NCBI GenBank assembly: GCA_951802195.1
Contig: OX637625.1
Location: forward strand, 744,001-808,000
Source: Tausonia pullulans
Taxonomy: Eukaryota > Basidiomycota > Tremellomycetes > Cystofilobasidiales > Mrakiaceae
Length of the DNA stretch: 64,000 nt
Direction of reading: 5' to 3'
The position numbers and the translations under genes were made by a program. The number at the start of each line of letters is the position of its first letter. Position 1 is the first letter of the stretch. The notes under the pieces are model-generated. The model was not told where the DNA came from. It searched no databases and saw nothing but the letters and a program-made list of their open reading frames with translations. Below, piece by piece: positions 24,970-36,868 of the stretch.

Positions 24970-26276
24970 TCAGACTGCCAAGGAGAGGACCACAGACGGG
25001 GGCGGATCCCAAAACATCGAAGAGCGCGGATCAACAGCAGGCCCCGACCCTCGTCGCTTCGTCAGATCGAAGTCCCTCGCCCGCCACGAGTCGCAGCGAG
25101 TCGGGCTGGAGGCACTCGTGCGGGAGCGAGTTGGGCTTGAGGCAGTCGTGCGAGATCCATGAAAGATCCTCTCCCACTCCCAGCTGGACGACGACCCTGA
25201 CGACCTGGACCGTCCGAGACTCTCTGAAGACTCTGTCCTCATGGGACGCGGCCGAGGGCCGCTGACGTTGAAAGAATCGGTATTAGTACTTCCCCTGGCT
25301 CGTCCAGACGTCGAGTGCCCTGGGCTCGTCGTATTTAGTCGAGGCGGAGGGGGTAAGGGTGGGGGAGAGCGAGCTCGTAGACGGATGTTTGGCGACGGGG
25401 CTCGACGCCGCTGCCGGATGTACTCCCTCTCCTTTTCTCTCAATATCTTGCGGTGTGCCTCCTCGGCATCCTCTCGCGCCCATTGCATCTCCTGAAAGTA
25501 GGCTTCGTCATCCGTGTCAAGCTCCGAGTCCGAAACGAGAATTGGCGCCTCGGCGTCGTTGGAGGAGGCGGGCATCTCCGGATCGTCGGAAGACGACAAA
25601 GTCGATGTGGACAAAGCCCGCGGTCGGCTCGGGACGGATGTCGATGTCGAGGTTGGAGGGGGAGGGCTGGATCGGGTCTGAGGTCGTCTGAAGAAGGGGA
25701 GAGTGGTCCTAGCGAGGATCTGGTCGGGTGATCGCAAGTCAGGGAACGGATCTGCTAGTGAAGCGACAGGGGCAAAGAAGGTCGCTCGAATTCGCAAGCG
25801 AGAGCAAGCCTTCGCAGAACTAGATGCCCAGACAAAGACTCACATCCATCCTCTTTGCCTCTTCCGTGAGAGTGTTATACGCGTTGTTGATCTGAGGAGA
25901 AACATGGGATAAGTTGTCAGCTTGTGATCGCAGTTGGTCGAGAGTCGTCGAGATCCTCTGGACGGCCAGGGTTGGCACGCGAGAACGAACTCGGATGTTT
26001 CTGCATCCACTCACAGCTCGGAAGGCCTCGTCGTCGCCGTTACGATCAGGATGAGTCTGAAGTGGACAAGTGTGCTCAGCCTGAGATTCAGAGGGATTAT
26101 GCTCCACAGGCCAGCCTCACCTCCTTCGCCTTCTGGAGGTAGGCCTTGCGTACTGGAAGTGGGCGTCAGCAGACGAGAGCAGCAGCGCGGGTTGCTCAAC
26201 TTAACGGACTCTCGCCCTTGGACGCCGAAGGGGGAATCCCCAGTTGGGCAAAAAGAGTGTCGAGAGTCGCCGTCAT
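24970..26276 (-). CDS. J-domain (DnaJ/Hsp40-like) co-chaperone
   Basis: The N-terminal exons encode a J domain, which stimulates Hsp70 ATPase. From the ATG at 26276 they read MTATLDTLFAQLGIPPSASK, then after an intron VRKAYLQKAKE, and after another THPDRNGDDEAFRAINNAYN and TLTEEAKRM. The invariant HPD lies at 26045-26053. After a short intron the reading continues into one long exon (about 25810-24970): low-complexity Ser/Pro-rich sequence, an acidic patch (VSDSELDTDDEAYFQEMQWA), a charged coiled-coil-like stretch (EEAHRKILREKEREYIRQRR) and a Ser/Arg-rich tail. There is no Gly/Phe or zinc-finger region, so it is a class III (DNAJC) type. The specific orthologue is not clear; the charged tail suggests a nuclear or RNA-linked partner, which is inference. 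The 3' end may extend further by splicing. Confidence 0.72.
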
Positions 26277-26509
26277 GGTCCGTCGTTGTCGTTGGGATCG
26301 AACGAAGGAGGGACAACGACGCGCTTGAATGACAGCGACAGCCGGAAGGTTCGTGGAAGAGCGACGGGGTCTGCTGATGATCGTTCATTGAGGTGACGCC
26401 TCGGCTACTCAGCTCCGGTCCGCTCGGTCCCAAATCTTGAATGAGCTCAATATGAGATTGAAATGAGGAGGGGATTTGCAGGTCCATGTAGATCATCAAT
26501 CTTCCTCCT

Positions 26510-29500
26510 TCAGCGCCGGTCCCGGCTCTCCCGGTCCCTTTCTCGCTCCCTTTCTCGATCCCTCTCCCGCGTCGTCGGCCCGCTGTCCTTCACAGCCGCC
26601 TTGAGCGCAGCATCGAGCCCGTACCGGTGGGCGCGGACAATTTTGGACGGCGGCTTCGACACGGAGTCTGTGTCTTCCCGCTCTAATATTTTGTAGACGA
26701 GGGAGAGAGAAGAAATCAGCGCGGCATCGTCACACCTGAAGACAGGCGAACGCGACTTACCTCGCTTTCTGCTGCTCTCCTGCGAGGGGGCCTCTGCTCG
26801 GCCAGTGGAGGATGACGACGTATCGGTCGTAGGCGCTGCTGATCGGCTAGCCGGTTGAGAAGGCGGATCGCGCTTGGAACGCTCGGACGAGGGTGGCGTC
26901 TTGTCACCGGGGGTGGGCGTTGCAGCAGAGAGTCGGTCCGCCAATGACCTTCCTCCGCTGCTGATGCCCCCGCCCTCTGTGACCGCAGGAGCGGAAGGAC
27001 GACGGTCCTTGACGTCAATTGCCATCTAATATCGCAACGAGCGCGCATGATATTAGCGTCCGAACGACGATACAGAGGAACCCATCGACTTCCGTGCTCA
27101 CCTCCTGTCGGTTCGACTCGCGGCCCCGCCTGCCCCGGTCCCGGTCACGCTCTCGTTCTCGTTCTCGCTCGCGATCTCCGCGGTCGGCTGGCTTCTCGTC
27201 GCCGCGCGGGGATATCGCGGGCTCCCGAGACGACGGCGCAGCATCGCGGGAAGATGAAGAAGCGAGTTGGCGGTCGCTGCTTCGACCAGACTCCCTGGGA
27301 CGATGGTCGCTCTCGTCCCGCGGGTCGCTGCGACGATCTTTGCCCTCCGACTGCTTCCTATCGCCGCCCCGCGACGGCTGGGGATCCGTCGCCGATGACC
27401 TCAAGCCCCGTGTAGTGAGAGGAGCGAGAGCCTAACGGATAGTCAAAAGATTAGCATTCGACGCAACAAAGCTCAACCCGCAAGAGCACACTCACATCCT
27501 TATCGACCTTGGCCCGCTTCGAGTCCCGGTCGTCCCTCGCATCCGGAGGGGACCTCGCTCGGCCAAGTGGTGGGGTGTCCCTGCCATGAGATGGCGCGTC
27601 TCGGTCGCGAGGCAACGCATCCCGCCCGCCTCGCGACGCATGCGAGGGAGCCGGTTCGCCTCGGCGAGACGACGACGGCCCTCGGTCAGGCGATGGAACT
27701 CGCCGAAGATCTCCCCGACCACCATCCCTCTCTGGCCTGCCTCCTCCGCCTACTCCACTAGCAAAGCGTCTCTCCCTCTCGCTGTTTCTCTCGTCGCGTT
27801 CCCTTTCCCGCTCCCGGTCGATAGGCCCACGGCGGCCGCCTCCTCCGCCAGGCGGACCCACCTCTTTATCAGCGTGCCGCCTACTGTCGCCTCTATCCCT
27901 GTCCACAACCCGCTCGCTCTCGCGCGGATCGACGGGCGGCCTCCTCTCCCTCTCGCGCGAGTCGATAGGAAGCCCCCTCTCCCTTTCCCTCTCTCTGTCT
28001 CTCTCCCGCTCCCTCTCCCTCTCCGACCTCCGACTACCCGATCGATGCGAATGCGAGCTGTCGGCACTTCCCGCTCGGCTGAGCCGATGAGAAGGTGCAG
28101 GCGACCTCGATCGCTTGCGCGAGCGGTCCGATCCGCCCCTTGAGGGCGGGGGCGAGGAGGGTCGGGAGGATGACAAGGGAGGTCCGCCCCTACCGCTGCT
28201 GTTGGACGGCGGAGGAGAGGATCGCTCCCGAGCAGGCCGAAAGGATGAGGATCCGTCTGTGGCCGCCTTGGCGGAGGAGCGGGTGTCGATGGCACCGCGG
28301 GCAGAGCTCGGTCCGGAGGGGGGCTGCATCTCGGGTCGAGAAGACATAGAGGAAGAGGAGGATTCAAACGGCTTCGACTGCTGCTGCGACTTGGGTCCAG
28401 TGGGAGGAGCAGACGAGTCACCTCGAGGGTTCTTCCTCGCATCGCCTCGAACAGCTTCCGAGGAGGAGCTGTTCGTCTGCGATGTCGACTTGTCCGCGTC
28501 GGTAGGGGAGACTTTGGCCGGCAGCAACGTATTCGACGCAGGGGCACCATTCGCATGTTGCGAGTTGGACCGGGAGGAGCTCGGTCGATCCGGAAGTGAG
28601 CTCTTGGGCTTAACTAGTACGTCCGTTGAGGCAGGCTTGGTCTCTGCCAAGGATGGCTTGAAGGGTGGGGCAAGCGGCGAGAGACCAGACGAAGACGGTG
28701 AATCCTGCGGCGCTTGCTTAACGTCGGTCACCTTTGCCGCTGAAGCCGAGGTCGGGGCTGGGGAGCCGTGAGCGGAGTTGGCGGGTGAAGAGCCGGAGTT
28801 GTTGGCCGTCCAGTTCGGGTCGTAAAATTCCCGCGGGGCGACCCACTTGACGCTGAGCTTGCCAAGCTGAGACCGGTAGCTTGAGGAGGAAGAGAGGAAA
28901 GAGGGAAATCAACCCAGGCTCAGGCTAGGGCATGAGGTGGAAGGACGACGACGTACGACTGAAGGTTGATCTTCAGATCCGACCGCTTCTCCCGGGCAAT
29001 GCTCTGGTCAAGCTTCTTCTGGACGCGCTCGCCGGTAGGGCGGTCGAAAGGGAAGAAGGGTAGGATCTTTTGAAAGATGATAACAACGTTTTTTATGTGC
29101 ATGTACTCGAGCGAGTCCATGCATTGCTCGAAGCACTGAGGGAAAGACGTAATGGGTGCTAGTCAGACACGCGCGATGGAGTGAGAAAAGAAAGAGCTTG
29201 GGCGCACAGTCAAAAGGCGCAGGTGCCATTTATGCACAACCTTCTTGAACGCCTGGAATGGGAGAAGTTCCCCGATGACAAGTGGCGTCGGAACCTCCGG
29301 GGCAAGTGCGCGCGAGCGGAATCCAGGGAGAAGCTCTTTTTGGCCCTCACCGTGGCACTCCTTGCGGTACCGGGCCTCGTCCATGATCCATCCCATGTAC
29401 TCGTCTAGAACATCATGGATGAAATGGGCGTAATTCCGGGCCTCGGCCTCGGTGAGCGATGCGATAACGGAGGCGAGGTGCTCGGAGAAGGTGTGCTGAA

Positions 29501-32500
29501 AGAGGGAGAGAAGACAATGGGAGCGATCAGTGCTCAGCCCTTGCCAGGTCGGGGAAGCAGAGAAACTCACGACAGCGTGGTACCAGAGGGGCGAAAAATT
29601 GACGGTCCCAAGGCTGTGCATCTTGCGGAGGAGCTTGGCGCTGAAGGCCGCGTCCTGAAGCGAGAGGATCGCGCGCGGGAAGACGCAATGCTGGTGAAGG
29701 TGGACGTTGAGCTTCTTTGAGTCGAAGAACTCTGTCGATAGCGACGATGCGAGAGGTCAGCAGAATCCAACTGAAAGAGAGCAAGCTAGCGGGCTAGACG
29801 GACTCCTAAACCAGTAGAGACGCTCGACTTTGAGACGTTTGTTGACCGCCGAGACGGCCTCCATCTGCTCGACGCGCTCCTGGGTGAGCTGTTTGACGCG
29901 CGCATCGAGCCTTTCCACGTCAGCCTTCCATGCAGTCGTCTTTGCCACCGTGGGGAACCGCTCGAGGTCCGTCTTAGCGCGCGTCAGCCGGTTGATCTCA
30001 TGCTGGTAGGCGTCAACGGGGACATCGATGTCGTATGGCGAGAGCTGCCAGAACGTCACGAAGAAGGGCGCGCCCATCTCTGTCTTGGCCTCCTTGGGGA
30101 GAGACCGGAGGACGCCCGTGATGACACCCTCGAGGACGGCGTGGTACTTGCCCTGTTTGACGACGGCGGCGGACGAAGAAGGGATCGGCACGGGCATGGA
30201 CGTGGGCGTCGCCGTCCCATTGCCGTTGGCAGCGGTGGAGGAAGCGGCACCAACAACTTCAAAGTCAGCCGCGAGAGCGGGCGTCCGCTGCTTGCTGTCC
30301 TTGAGCTCTTGCCTCAGACGAGCCTCCTTGGACTCGGCCGACTCGGCAGGCGCCGTCTTGATGAGCAAGTCATGAGCTTTCATATCATGGGCGAGCTTGG
30401 GCCGGAGGATGTGGAACGCAACACCCGTCGAAAGCCCGAATCTCTCGGCGAGATCTGGGTAAGATGGGATGAGGCTCGCGTAGCCCTCCGGGCCGAGGAA
30501 CTGGACGAGAAAGTCGACGTATTGAAGGAAGACCTCCTTGGACTGGCAGTGGACGAGGATTGAGTGAATGAGTACCAAGGATGAATAAAGGGGAGAAAAG
30601 GGCAACTAACGCTGTCGAACAGCGTCGAAAGACTCTTCATATGAGCTTCGGCGTCCGGGACGCCATAGAGACACCTGTCGAGGGTCTGCCCAGTGACAAT
30701 GAGGAGCGGGAGGGTGAGCCTCGAGTCCTTGAGCGACTCAATGAGCCGGACAGAGCTCTTGTTGGTCATGCCCTTCTTCTCGATGGGCGCCTCCTTACGC
30801 TCCTCAACGCCAGGCTCGGGGGGGCGTTTGACCGTCGGGACCGTCGGAGTAATGGCCTCGCCTCGAAGTGCGGCGCCACCGCTGAGGGAGGAGACCTGCG
30901 TGTCCGAGAGGTTGGCGAGCGGCTCGACGCCCGTCATGGTGGCGAGCATCTCGCGAAGAATGACGAGGTCCTTGGCGTTACCAGCGAAGAGCTGGTTCGA
31001 GACGTATTGCAAAATCGGCTTGGGGTCGATAAAGGTAGAGTGCCGGCGGCACATCTCGCCAGCAAAGGAGGAAAGACCTGAGGGGTAACGCGATTGATCA
31101 GTGACGCCGTTTGTGAGAGAAGATAAAGAGAGGAGACCACCACACACTCTTGAGCCAGAGCGAGACGCTCGTTCCATCATCCTTCGTCCGCTCCTTGTCC
31201 GGATTGGAGAAGCCGTCGAGGAGCGTAAAAACGAGGACATCAGCCCCGAGAGGGAGGAGAAACCTCGCAGCTTCAATGACGGCCTTGGAGAGGTTCTCGT
31301 AGCTCTGGACCTGCTTGAGCGCCGTCGCCCAGAGAATGAGCGGGTCCCGGGTCCCGATCTTCCCGAGGACGCGTGAGTGATACTTGATGTCCTCCTTTGA
31401 GATCCGTCGAAGCGCCATCTTAGAATCCCGGTCCGCGAGCGCCGCCCGGACCTTAAGCTGGATCGACGTTGTATAGAGCGCCTTCCAAAATCCGTAGAAG
31501 CCGTAGCGGGTCGTGAGAGGGTAAAGGCCGAGGAGGTTCCACATCTCCTGTTGCACCGGAGGCGTGCCGTGGAGGGAAAGCGATGGCAGGAAGACGAGCT
31601 TGATGAGCTCCGCCCAGCGGCCACCGTCGCCCTCCGTCGGCAAGTTCTTAGCAACGTCGAGCCTGGCAATCCGGAGTAGGCGGACGAGAAGAGCCAGGTT
31701 GCGGCCGACCTGGCCGCCAAGCGTCCGAAGGCGCCGCTCGATGCCCAACTTCTCGCCAAAGATCTCGTCGACAGACTCGCACTCCTCGATACCCTCGGAC
31801 CACTCCGGGTAAAACCAAACAAAGCGCTTCTTCTCTGTCTGCCTCGGCTCAGGCAGTACGGTGGTGAGCTTGGGCGACCGTTGAGCCGACGCATCGACGA
31901 ACGAGGGAGCTGGGAGGCCAGCCCCCGGAGTTGTCGCGAGTGTCACCTGAGCAAGGACGGGTCGGAGCGAGATCTCGAGTGCATAGAGCTGGATATCGGC
32001 AATCTCAGGGACGGCGTTGATGAGATGAGGATAGCGAGTGAGGAGGTGCGAGGCTTGATCATTGGCGCCGACAGCAAGGAGTGCCGGCACAAGGGTAACC
32101 TTTTGTTCGGGCAAAGGGAGAAGCGCTACGGGTGTTGGGGTCGTAGCTGCCGTGGCTTCGGCGGAGACATCTGCCGGGAAAGCGTCGTCGACAAGCGGGG
32201 CAGCGGCAGCGAGGAGGGCGTTGCCCTTAGCCGAACGCGCCTGATCGGCGACGGCCATCCGGAAGGACGATTCGTGCTTCTTCATCACCTCCTCACTCGG
32301 AGAAAGCTAAGAAGTGGTAGAGGGTGACGAGACGTCAGCCGAAGAGGCAAAGGGAAGCCGAAGACTCTTGACAAGTGAACTCACGTGCTCGAGGAGGTGC
32401 TTTAGCTGGACGAGTCCCTCCTTGATCATGACTCCGGCCATGAGGTACATTTCTCGCGGCGTCTCCTCGCCATTTCGGATGACACTCTGGTCCTGATAGT

Positions 32501-33668
32501 GCCGGAACTTGAAACCGAGCACCTGGGCGGCGACCGAGCTGCCGTTCTCGAATGCGAGGTCCATGTCGGGCGCATTAATCGGCGCCGTCGGCTTGGGAGC
32601 GGCCCACGTCGAGCAGCGAAGGAGGTCCACGAAGAAGCGATGGTGAGTCGTGATTGAGGCGATGAAGGCATCGTAAATGACATCGAGGGTCCGGGAGGGA
32701 TCGAGATCGAAGTAGCCTTCACACGAGGCGAGTAAGTGCTTGCGGCGGTCGCGACCGGATCGGATGGGCCACTGAGGACGACGGCTCACCAATAATGCCC
32801 ATCACGCGCTTCCATACCTCCTGAGCACGAGCACGTCTTAACTCCGGGGCTGCAGAGGGGAAAAAGCCGAGGGGCAAGTCAGCCTGACCCATCGAGAGAC
32901 GCGCGACGCGAAGAGGAGCTCAGCGACGACCTTCCAGATCCCGACCGTTTGATCTTGGGTCGCTCCCAGGCCCGAGCGACTCGCTGCTCGTGAGTAGGAT
33001 GATAAGAAGCGAAAAGCCTTCGGAGGACTCTCGGAGGAGGTTGAACTTCTTAAGCGAGAAGCTGGGAGAGAAACACGCGTCGTCAGCAGCTCCTACTTAC
33101 TCGCTCGCGCGAGGGATAAGGGAAGGTACACGACAGCGGGAACTCACAAAGTGACCGTTCCAAGTCGAGTGGACCGTTTGTTGAGGCTGTTTGCATCCCT
33201 GAGGACTCCGAGGCGCTCAAGGAACTTGAATTCGAATCGGTCGTACAGCTTGGGAGGCACGAGGCCGTTGGCAAAGATGGCTTGGCAGACCTCAACCCAC
33301 TGAGCGGCCTCTCGGTCGAAGGCAGCCTTGCGGGCGGGATCTTCAGAGTCCACAGCGGTTCGCTCGTCGTCAAGCTCGGCATCGATGGTCCAGATGGCGT
33401 CGGCTATTCGTTCCTGGAACGTGGATGGTGACGGCGACAAGGAGGACCCTTCCGCGTCGGCGGCCGCAGCCTCCTCGGTGAGGAAGGCGACGACCTGGGT
33501 GGACGAGAGACGGGCGTGCGAGCGCAGAAAGGAGTAGATGAGGAGGTTAGATGCGACGCCGTCGTTTCGAGAGGCGGCCAGAAGGCTGGAGCTGGGTACG
33601 GGCGAGACGAAAGCGCGGGGCGAGTACGCGCGTGCGAGGAAGCGACGAGACGAGGGATCAGGGACCAT
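26510..33668 (-). CDS. THO2: THO complex subunit THO2
   Basis: THO2 (THOC2) is the large scaffold of the THO/TREX complex, which couples RNA polymerase II elongation to mRNP packaging and nuclear export and prevents R-loops. The gene is about 7.2 kb with many short introns and would encode about 2,000 aa. THO2 blocks appear in order: KKFNLLRESSEGFSLLIILL (about 33060-33000), EVWKRVMGIIG joined to YFDLDPSRTLDVIYDAF (about 32820-32690), WNLLGLYPLTTRYGFYGFWK (about 31540), FGLSTGVAFHILRPKLAHDM, the conserved FFVTFWQLSPYDIDVPVDAY (about 30060-30010) and NFSPLWYHAVVSF with HFIHDVLDEYMGWIMDEARY. The C-terminal third (about 28730-26510) is disordered and Ser/Pro-rich, with RERERD-type runs as in other THO2 proteins. 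The ATG at 33668 is the first in frame after a stop; it is 540 bp from the divergent ALKBH7-like gene. Confidence 0.9.
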
Positions 33669-34208
33669 GGATGAGCGAGCGGCCGGTCAGTCGAGGGCGG
33701 CCCTAGGCGGAGAGGGTATGACGACGAACAGGGTGGCCTTTCCGCCCTGGTCCCAAGAGGCGATGGCGACCGTAGCCTGCTGCCGCATAACGCTTGCAGA
33801 GACGAAGGGGAGGGGGTGGTGGGTGGTCGAGGGTTGCTTGCCGCGAGAAACGCCCGACCGGGGTCTGCCCATTACAACACGCGCTGGTGAGATAGTGAGT
33901 CGATCCGATAACGCACAACTGCTCTTCGTCGAGCTCTGAGATGAATATAGAGCTGGCTGGATTATCAAATCCGTCTAGACATATTCGAGGCGAGATGGAA
34001 AAGACGCGGATGTATGCGACTGCTTGACAACCGGCCTCCACTCACGCGTGACGGTGAACTCAACGCGCCCTCGGCCTTCTCCCGACGTCCAACTTGCGCC
34101 CCTTCTCCCTCTTTCTCCCTCTCCTTTTCTTGTCTCTTTCTTGTTCCATCTTATCGCTTCCCCGCCTCTCTATCTCGTCTCCTCCCCCCTACTGATTCCC
34201 GGCCCACC
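33669..34208. promoter_or_regulatory. bidirectional promoter region, THO2 / ALKBH7-like
   Basis: 540 bp between two divergent start codons. The side next to 34209 is a long CT tract (about 34090-34200), a common fungal leader or core-promoter feature. No specific factor site can be named. A 93-codon minus frame here is not supported as a gene. Confidence 0.5.
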
Positions 34209-35556
34209 ATGTCGCTAGGCGTCGGCAAGTCGATCCTCAAGCTCCCGCCCAACCTTCGCACCGAGCACCTCCTCCCTCTCGTCCCCGCCCACCGAGTCGC
34301 CCTCCACCACCCTTCCCCCTACATCGCCCTCCCTCCCTCGCTGGCAGCCTCACCCGACGCCCTTCCAACAGGGTTCACCCTATTCCCGTCCTTCTTCAAC
34401 ATCCACGACCAGCGCGTCCTCCTTGAGTCGGCGCTCTCCCACCTTGACGCTCGCGGCGGCCTCGCCCGGGATTCTCAGACAGGCAAGAAGCTCCGTCGGC
34501 CCAAAGCCGAGATCCTCGCCGACCGGGTAAACAAAGGCCTCCAGGGTTACTTCCATCCGGAGCGGTTCTACCGGTGGGAGGAAGGCCACTTTGACGGCGT
34601 CATTCGGCATTACCGGGAGGCCCTCGTCGGCTGGCAGGGCTTGCCGGACGCCAAGGACGCTCAGTCGAGCTGGCAGGCCGGGGCAGAGGAGCTACTCGAA
34701 AAGCTCGATACCTTTTTGCCTCAGGGGGGGGAGCGGACGACGCATGTGCTTCACTTGAGCAAGAAGGGGTATATCGATGCGCACGTCGACGGCAAGGAGA
34801 GCATGGGCAAGACCATCATCGGTGTCTCGTTGGGGGCAGACCGGGTACTGAGGCTCACGGAGGACAAGTCAAGGGAAGAGGGCGAGGAGGAGGAAGCAAT
34901 CGAGATACTCCTTAAGAGCGGGAGTGTGTACGTTCAGACGTGAGCCCTTGACTTCCTGTCTCTTTCTCGTTGCCGCGGGCATCGTCCATCAGACCTGTCC
35001 CTCACTCGTTGACCAACCTGGCTGGCCTTGCAGTGGCGAGGTTCGCTATAACTGGAAGCACTCAATCCCACTGCAGACGCACTTCCAAGGCGAGGAGCTT
35101 CGACCAGGGCAGCGGCTCTCGCTCATGCTTCGTGACGTTCACACACCAGACGCGGCGAGTTTCGCCTTTTCGCCTGTGTGTCTGCCCACTAACGATGGCT
35201 CATCCCTCCTTTTCCCCACCCGCACGCAGTCCCCAGCCGAGCTCGACCTCACCTCCTCTTTGCCCGACTCCCCAACTCGCGACCTCCTCTACGGCGACTT
35301 CGCTCAACCCGCGATACTTCCCCCTTCTCAGGCGCGCTCCTTTGCGCCCCTCTCCGTCCGAGATGAGCTCATCCTTACGGGCCAGGACCCGAACCTCGTC
35401 GACGACCGTCCCTGGACGCGGGACGAGGAGAAAGGTCTACGGGGGGCCGGGATGGGCAGGCAAGAGCAGAGGCAGGGCTGGAGGGAGAGAAAGGAGAGGA
35501 CAAATCGGGATTTAGTGATGCAGGGGATGAAGAATCGGAAGTGGGGGGGCAAGTAA
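34209..35556 (+). CDS. ALKBH7-like 2-oxoglutarate/Fe(II) dioxygenase
   Basis: An AlkB-family oxygenase that most resembles ALKBH7, a mitochondrial member linked in animals to necrosis and RNA/protein oxidation; its fungal role is unknown. From the ATG at 34209 the protein runs through LFPSFFNIHDQRVLLESALS, then the metal-binding part HVLHLSKKGYIDAHVDGKES (HxD motif), TIIGVSLGADRVLRLTEDK and SGSVYVQT. It then splices (GTGAGC near 34940 to TTGCAG near 35033) into GEVRYNWKHSIPLQ, which holds the distal iron-binding His, and GQRLSLMLRDV, which holds the 2-oxoglutarate-binding Arg. The C-terminal 130 residues beyond the fold are low-complexity and basic (QGMKNRKWGGK-stop) and not typical of ALKBH7. 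The catalytic HxD...H...R set looks complete. Another intron may lie in the C-terminal part. Confidence 0.82.
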
Positions 35557-35696
35557 GATGGGTAGGGAGGTATCGACGTGCTGCTGATCTACATCGTGAC
35601 TCTGGCTTACTTATGTCAGCTATGGGTCAGCCTGCCGTGGCCCACTATGCTGTTGTTTCGTCCGGTGTCTAGGCAAGCGCGCAGAGGATTTTGCCA
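35557..35696. other. short intergenic stretch
   Basis: Three-prime flank of the dioxygenase gene; nothing recognised. Confidence 0.5.
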
Positions 35697-35763
35697 ACGT
35701 CGGAAAAAGGACTCGCGATCTTGGCATTATTAGCACCATGCTCTAGTCAACTAAGCTAGTCCA
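35697..35763 (-). pseudogene. decayed tRNA-Ile (AAT)
   Basis: The minus strand matches the intact tRNA-Ile genes of this window (40638, 50761, 54475) over the anticodon arm and D arm: the plus strand reads TTGGCATTATTAGCACCA where intact copies read TTGGCGTTATTAGCACCA. The acceptor and T arms have diverged. It is the only tRNA trace on the housekeeping-gene side of the retroelement nest and may mark the older edge of the tRNA cluster. Confidence 0.65.
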
Positions 35764-35841
35764 TAAATCGAGATGATGTGATGATAAAACTTGCGCACTA
35801 GTGGCGCCACTAGAGCCAGTCAACGCAGACGACACCCGATC

Positions 35842-36470
35842 TTACAAAGTACCCAGTGCCAATCCGACACTCTCAGCGCGCAATTGACGGCCAGTATTGA
35901 GTGCGTTGATTGGCTCCATGGTGACAGGACTGGGAGAGTCGAATGACATTCCAGGCGACCTTGGACGCGCCGAGTGGAAGGATCGTAAGGTGGTGGGTAA
36001 GGCGTCGGGCTGGGGTAAGTCAGGGTCGATGTCTACAGCTGGTTTGGCAATGGTAGTGTCAATATTGGATGTGTGGGTCGCGTTGGGGCTGGCAATGATT
36101 CGGAGGTTGTCATCTTGTCCCCATCTTGCTTCTTGCTTCCAATACCTCTCTATCTCCCTTCTTACGTTCACACTTTCCGGTCGATGCATTCCTCTTCTGG
36201 CTTTCTCGATCCATTCGTCTCTCCTCGCTGCGTCGTCATTCGAGTGTAAGGAGGACTAAGACGAGATTCGACGCTAGCCAGACTGTTCCTTAAACCATGA
36301 TAGATATTAGAATTTGAGACGAGGCCCTTGAGCTTGCTGTGCGAGGCGGACGCGGTGCGCTTGCTCGGGAGGAGAATATGGAGGAAGAAACGGTGGGCGA
36401 GGTCAAGGATGAGGAGTGGGTATCTGGTCTGACCTTAAGAGAAGCAACGAGGGGAGAAGAGGAGAAAGGG
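35842..36470 (-). pseudogene. 3' fragment of an unrecognised gene, cut by retroelement insertion
   Basis: A minus frame ending at 35842 is open for over 110 codons and reads DEWIEKARRGMHRPESVNVR, REIERYWKQEARWGQDDN, and on to a stop. Just upstream, another frame (about 36440-36200) reads RYPLLILDLAHRFFLHILLP, SKLKGLVSNSNIYHGLRNSL. CTTAG near 36258 could be an intron acceptor between them. Both look coding in composition, but I recognise no family. All homology-like character stops at 36471, where the poly(T) end of a LINE-tail element begins, so the 5' part seems lost or displaced. Confidence in a real gene is modest. Confidence 0.4.
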
Positions 36471-36862
36471 TTTTTTTTTGTATTTAAGTCATGAGTTATA
36501 CGTAGAGAACGAGGTAACCCTATGAGAGATATCGAGTAGTAGCCAGATAGAGGGAGAGCGGACATGACCGAGCGCGAGAACGTCGGGCGAGGCGCCGTGG
36601 GAAGAGGGTTGGTCGAACCACTGGGGATGGTTGGCCGGACGGCGTGATGGGCGCCGTGAGAGGGGGGGGGGGGTTGGTCGAACCACTGGGGATGGTTGGC
36701 CGGACGGCGTGATGGGCGCCGTGAGAGGGGGGGGGGGTTGGTCGAACCACCGGGATGGTGGTTGGCCGGAAGGGGGTTGGTCGAACCACTGGGGATGGTT
36801 GGCCGGACGGCGTGATGGGCGCCGTGAGAAGGGGGGGGGGGGGTTGGTCGAACCACCGGGAT
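36471..36862 (-). mobile_element. short non-autonomous element with LINE tail and tandem repeats (copy A)
   Basis: Read on the minus strand: a CATCCCGGTGGTTCGACC start, alternating repeats of about 40-115 bp built on GGTTCGACCAACC and CGGCGCCCATCACGCCGTCC, then GACGTTCTCGCGCTCGGTCA, then a conserved 90-bp tail (TCTCATAGGGTTACCTCG, ACGTATAACTCATGACTT, AAATACAAA) ending in poly(A), seen as T(9) at 36471-36479. The last 90 bp are the same as the 3' end of the LINE at 36869-38891. It has no coding capacity and probably uses the LINE machinery, like a SINE or SVA-type partner. Confidence 0.75.
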
Positions 36863-36868
36863 GGCGAC

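Noticed and set aside
27019-28771. Long + strand frames opposite the THO2 C-terminus.
   Set aside because: They arise from the Arg/Ser/Asp codon bias of the disordered THO2 tail read backwards.
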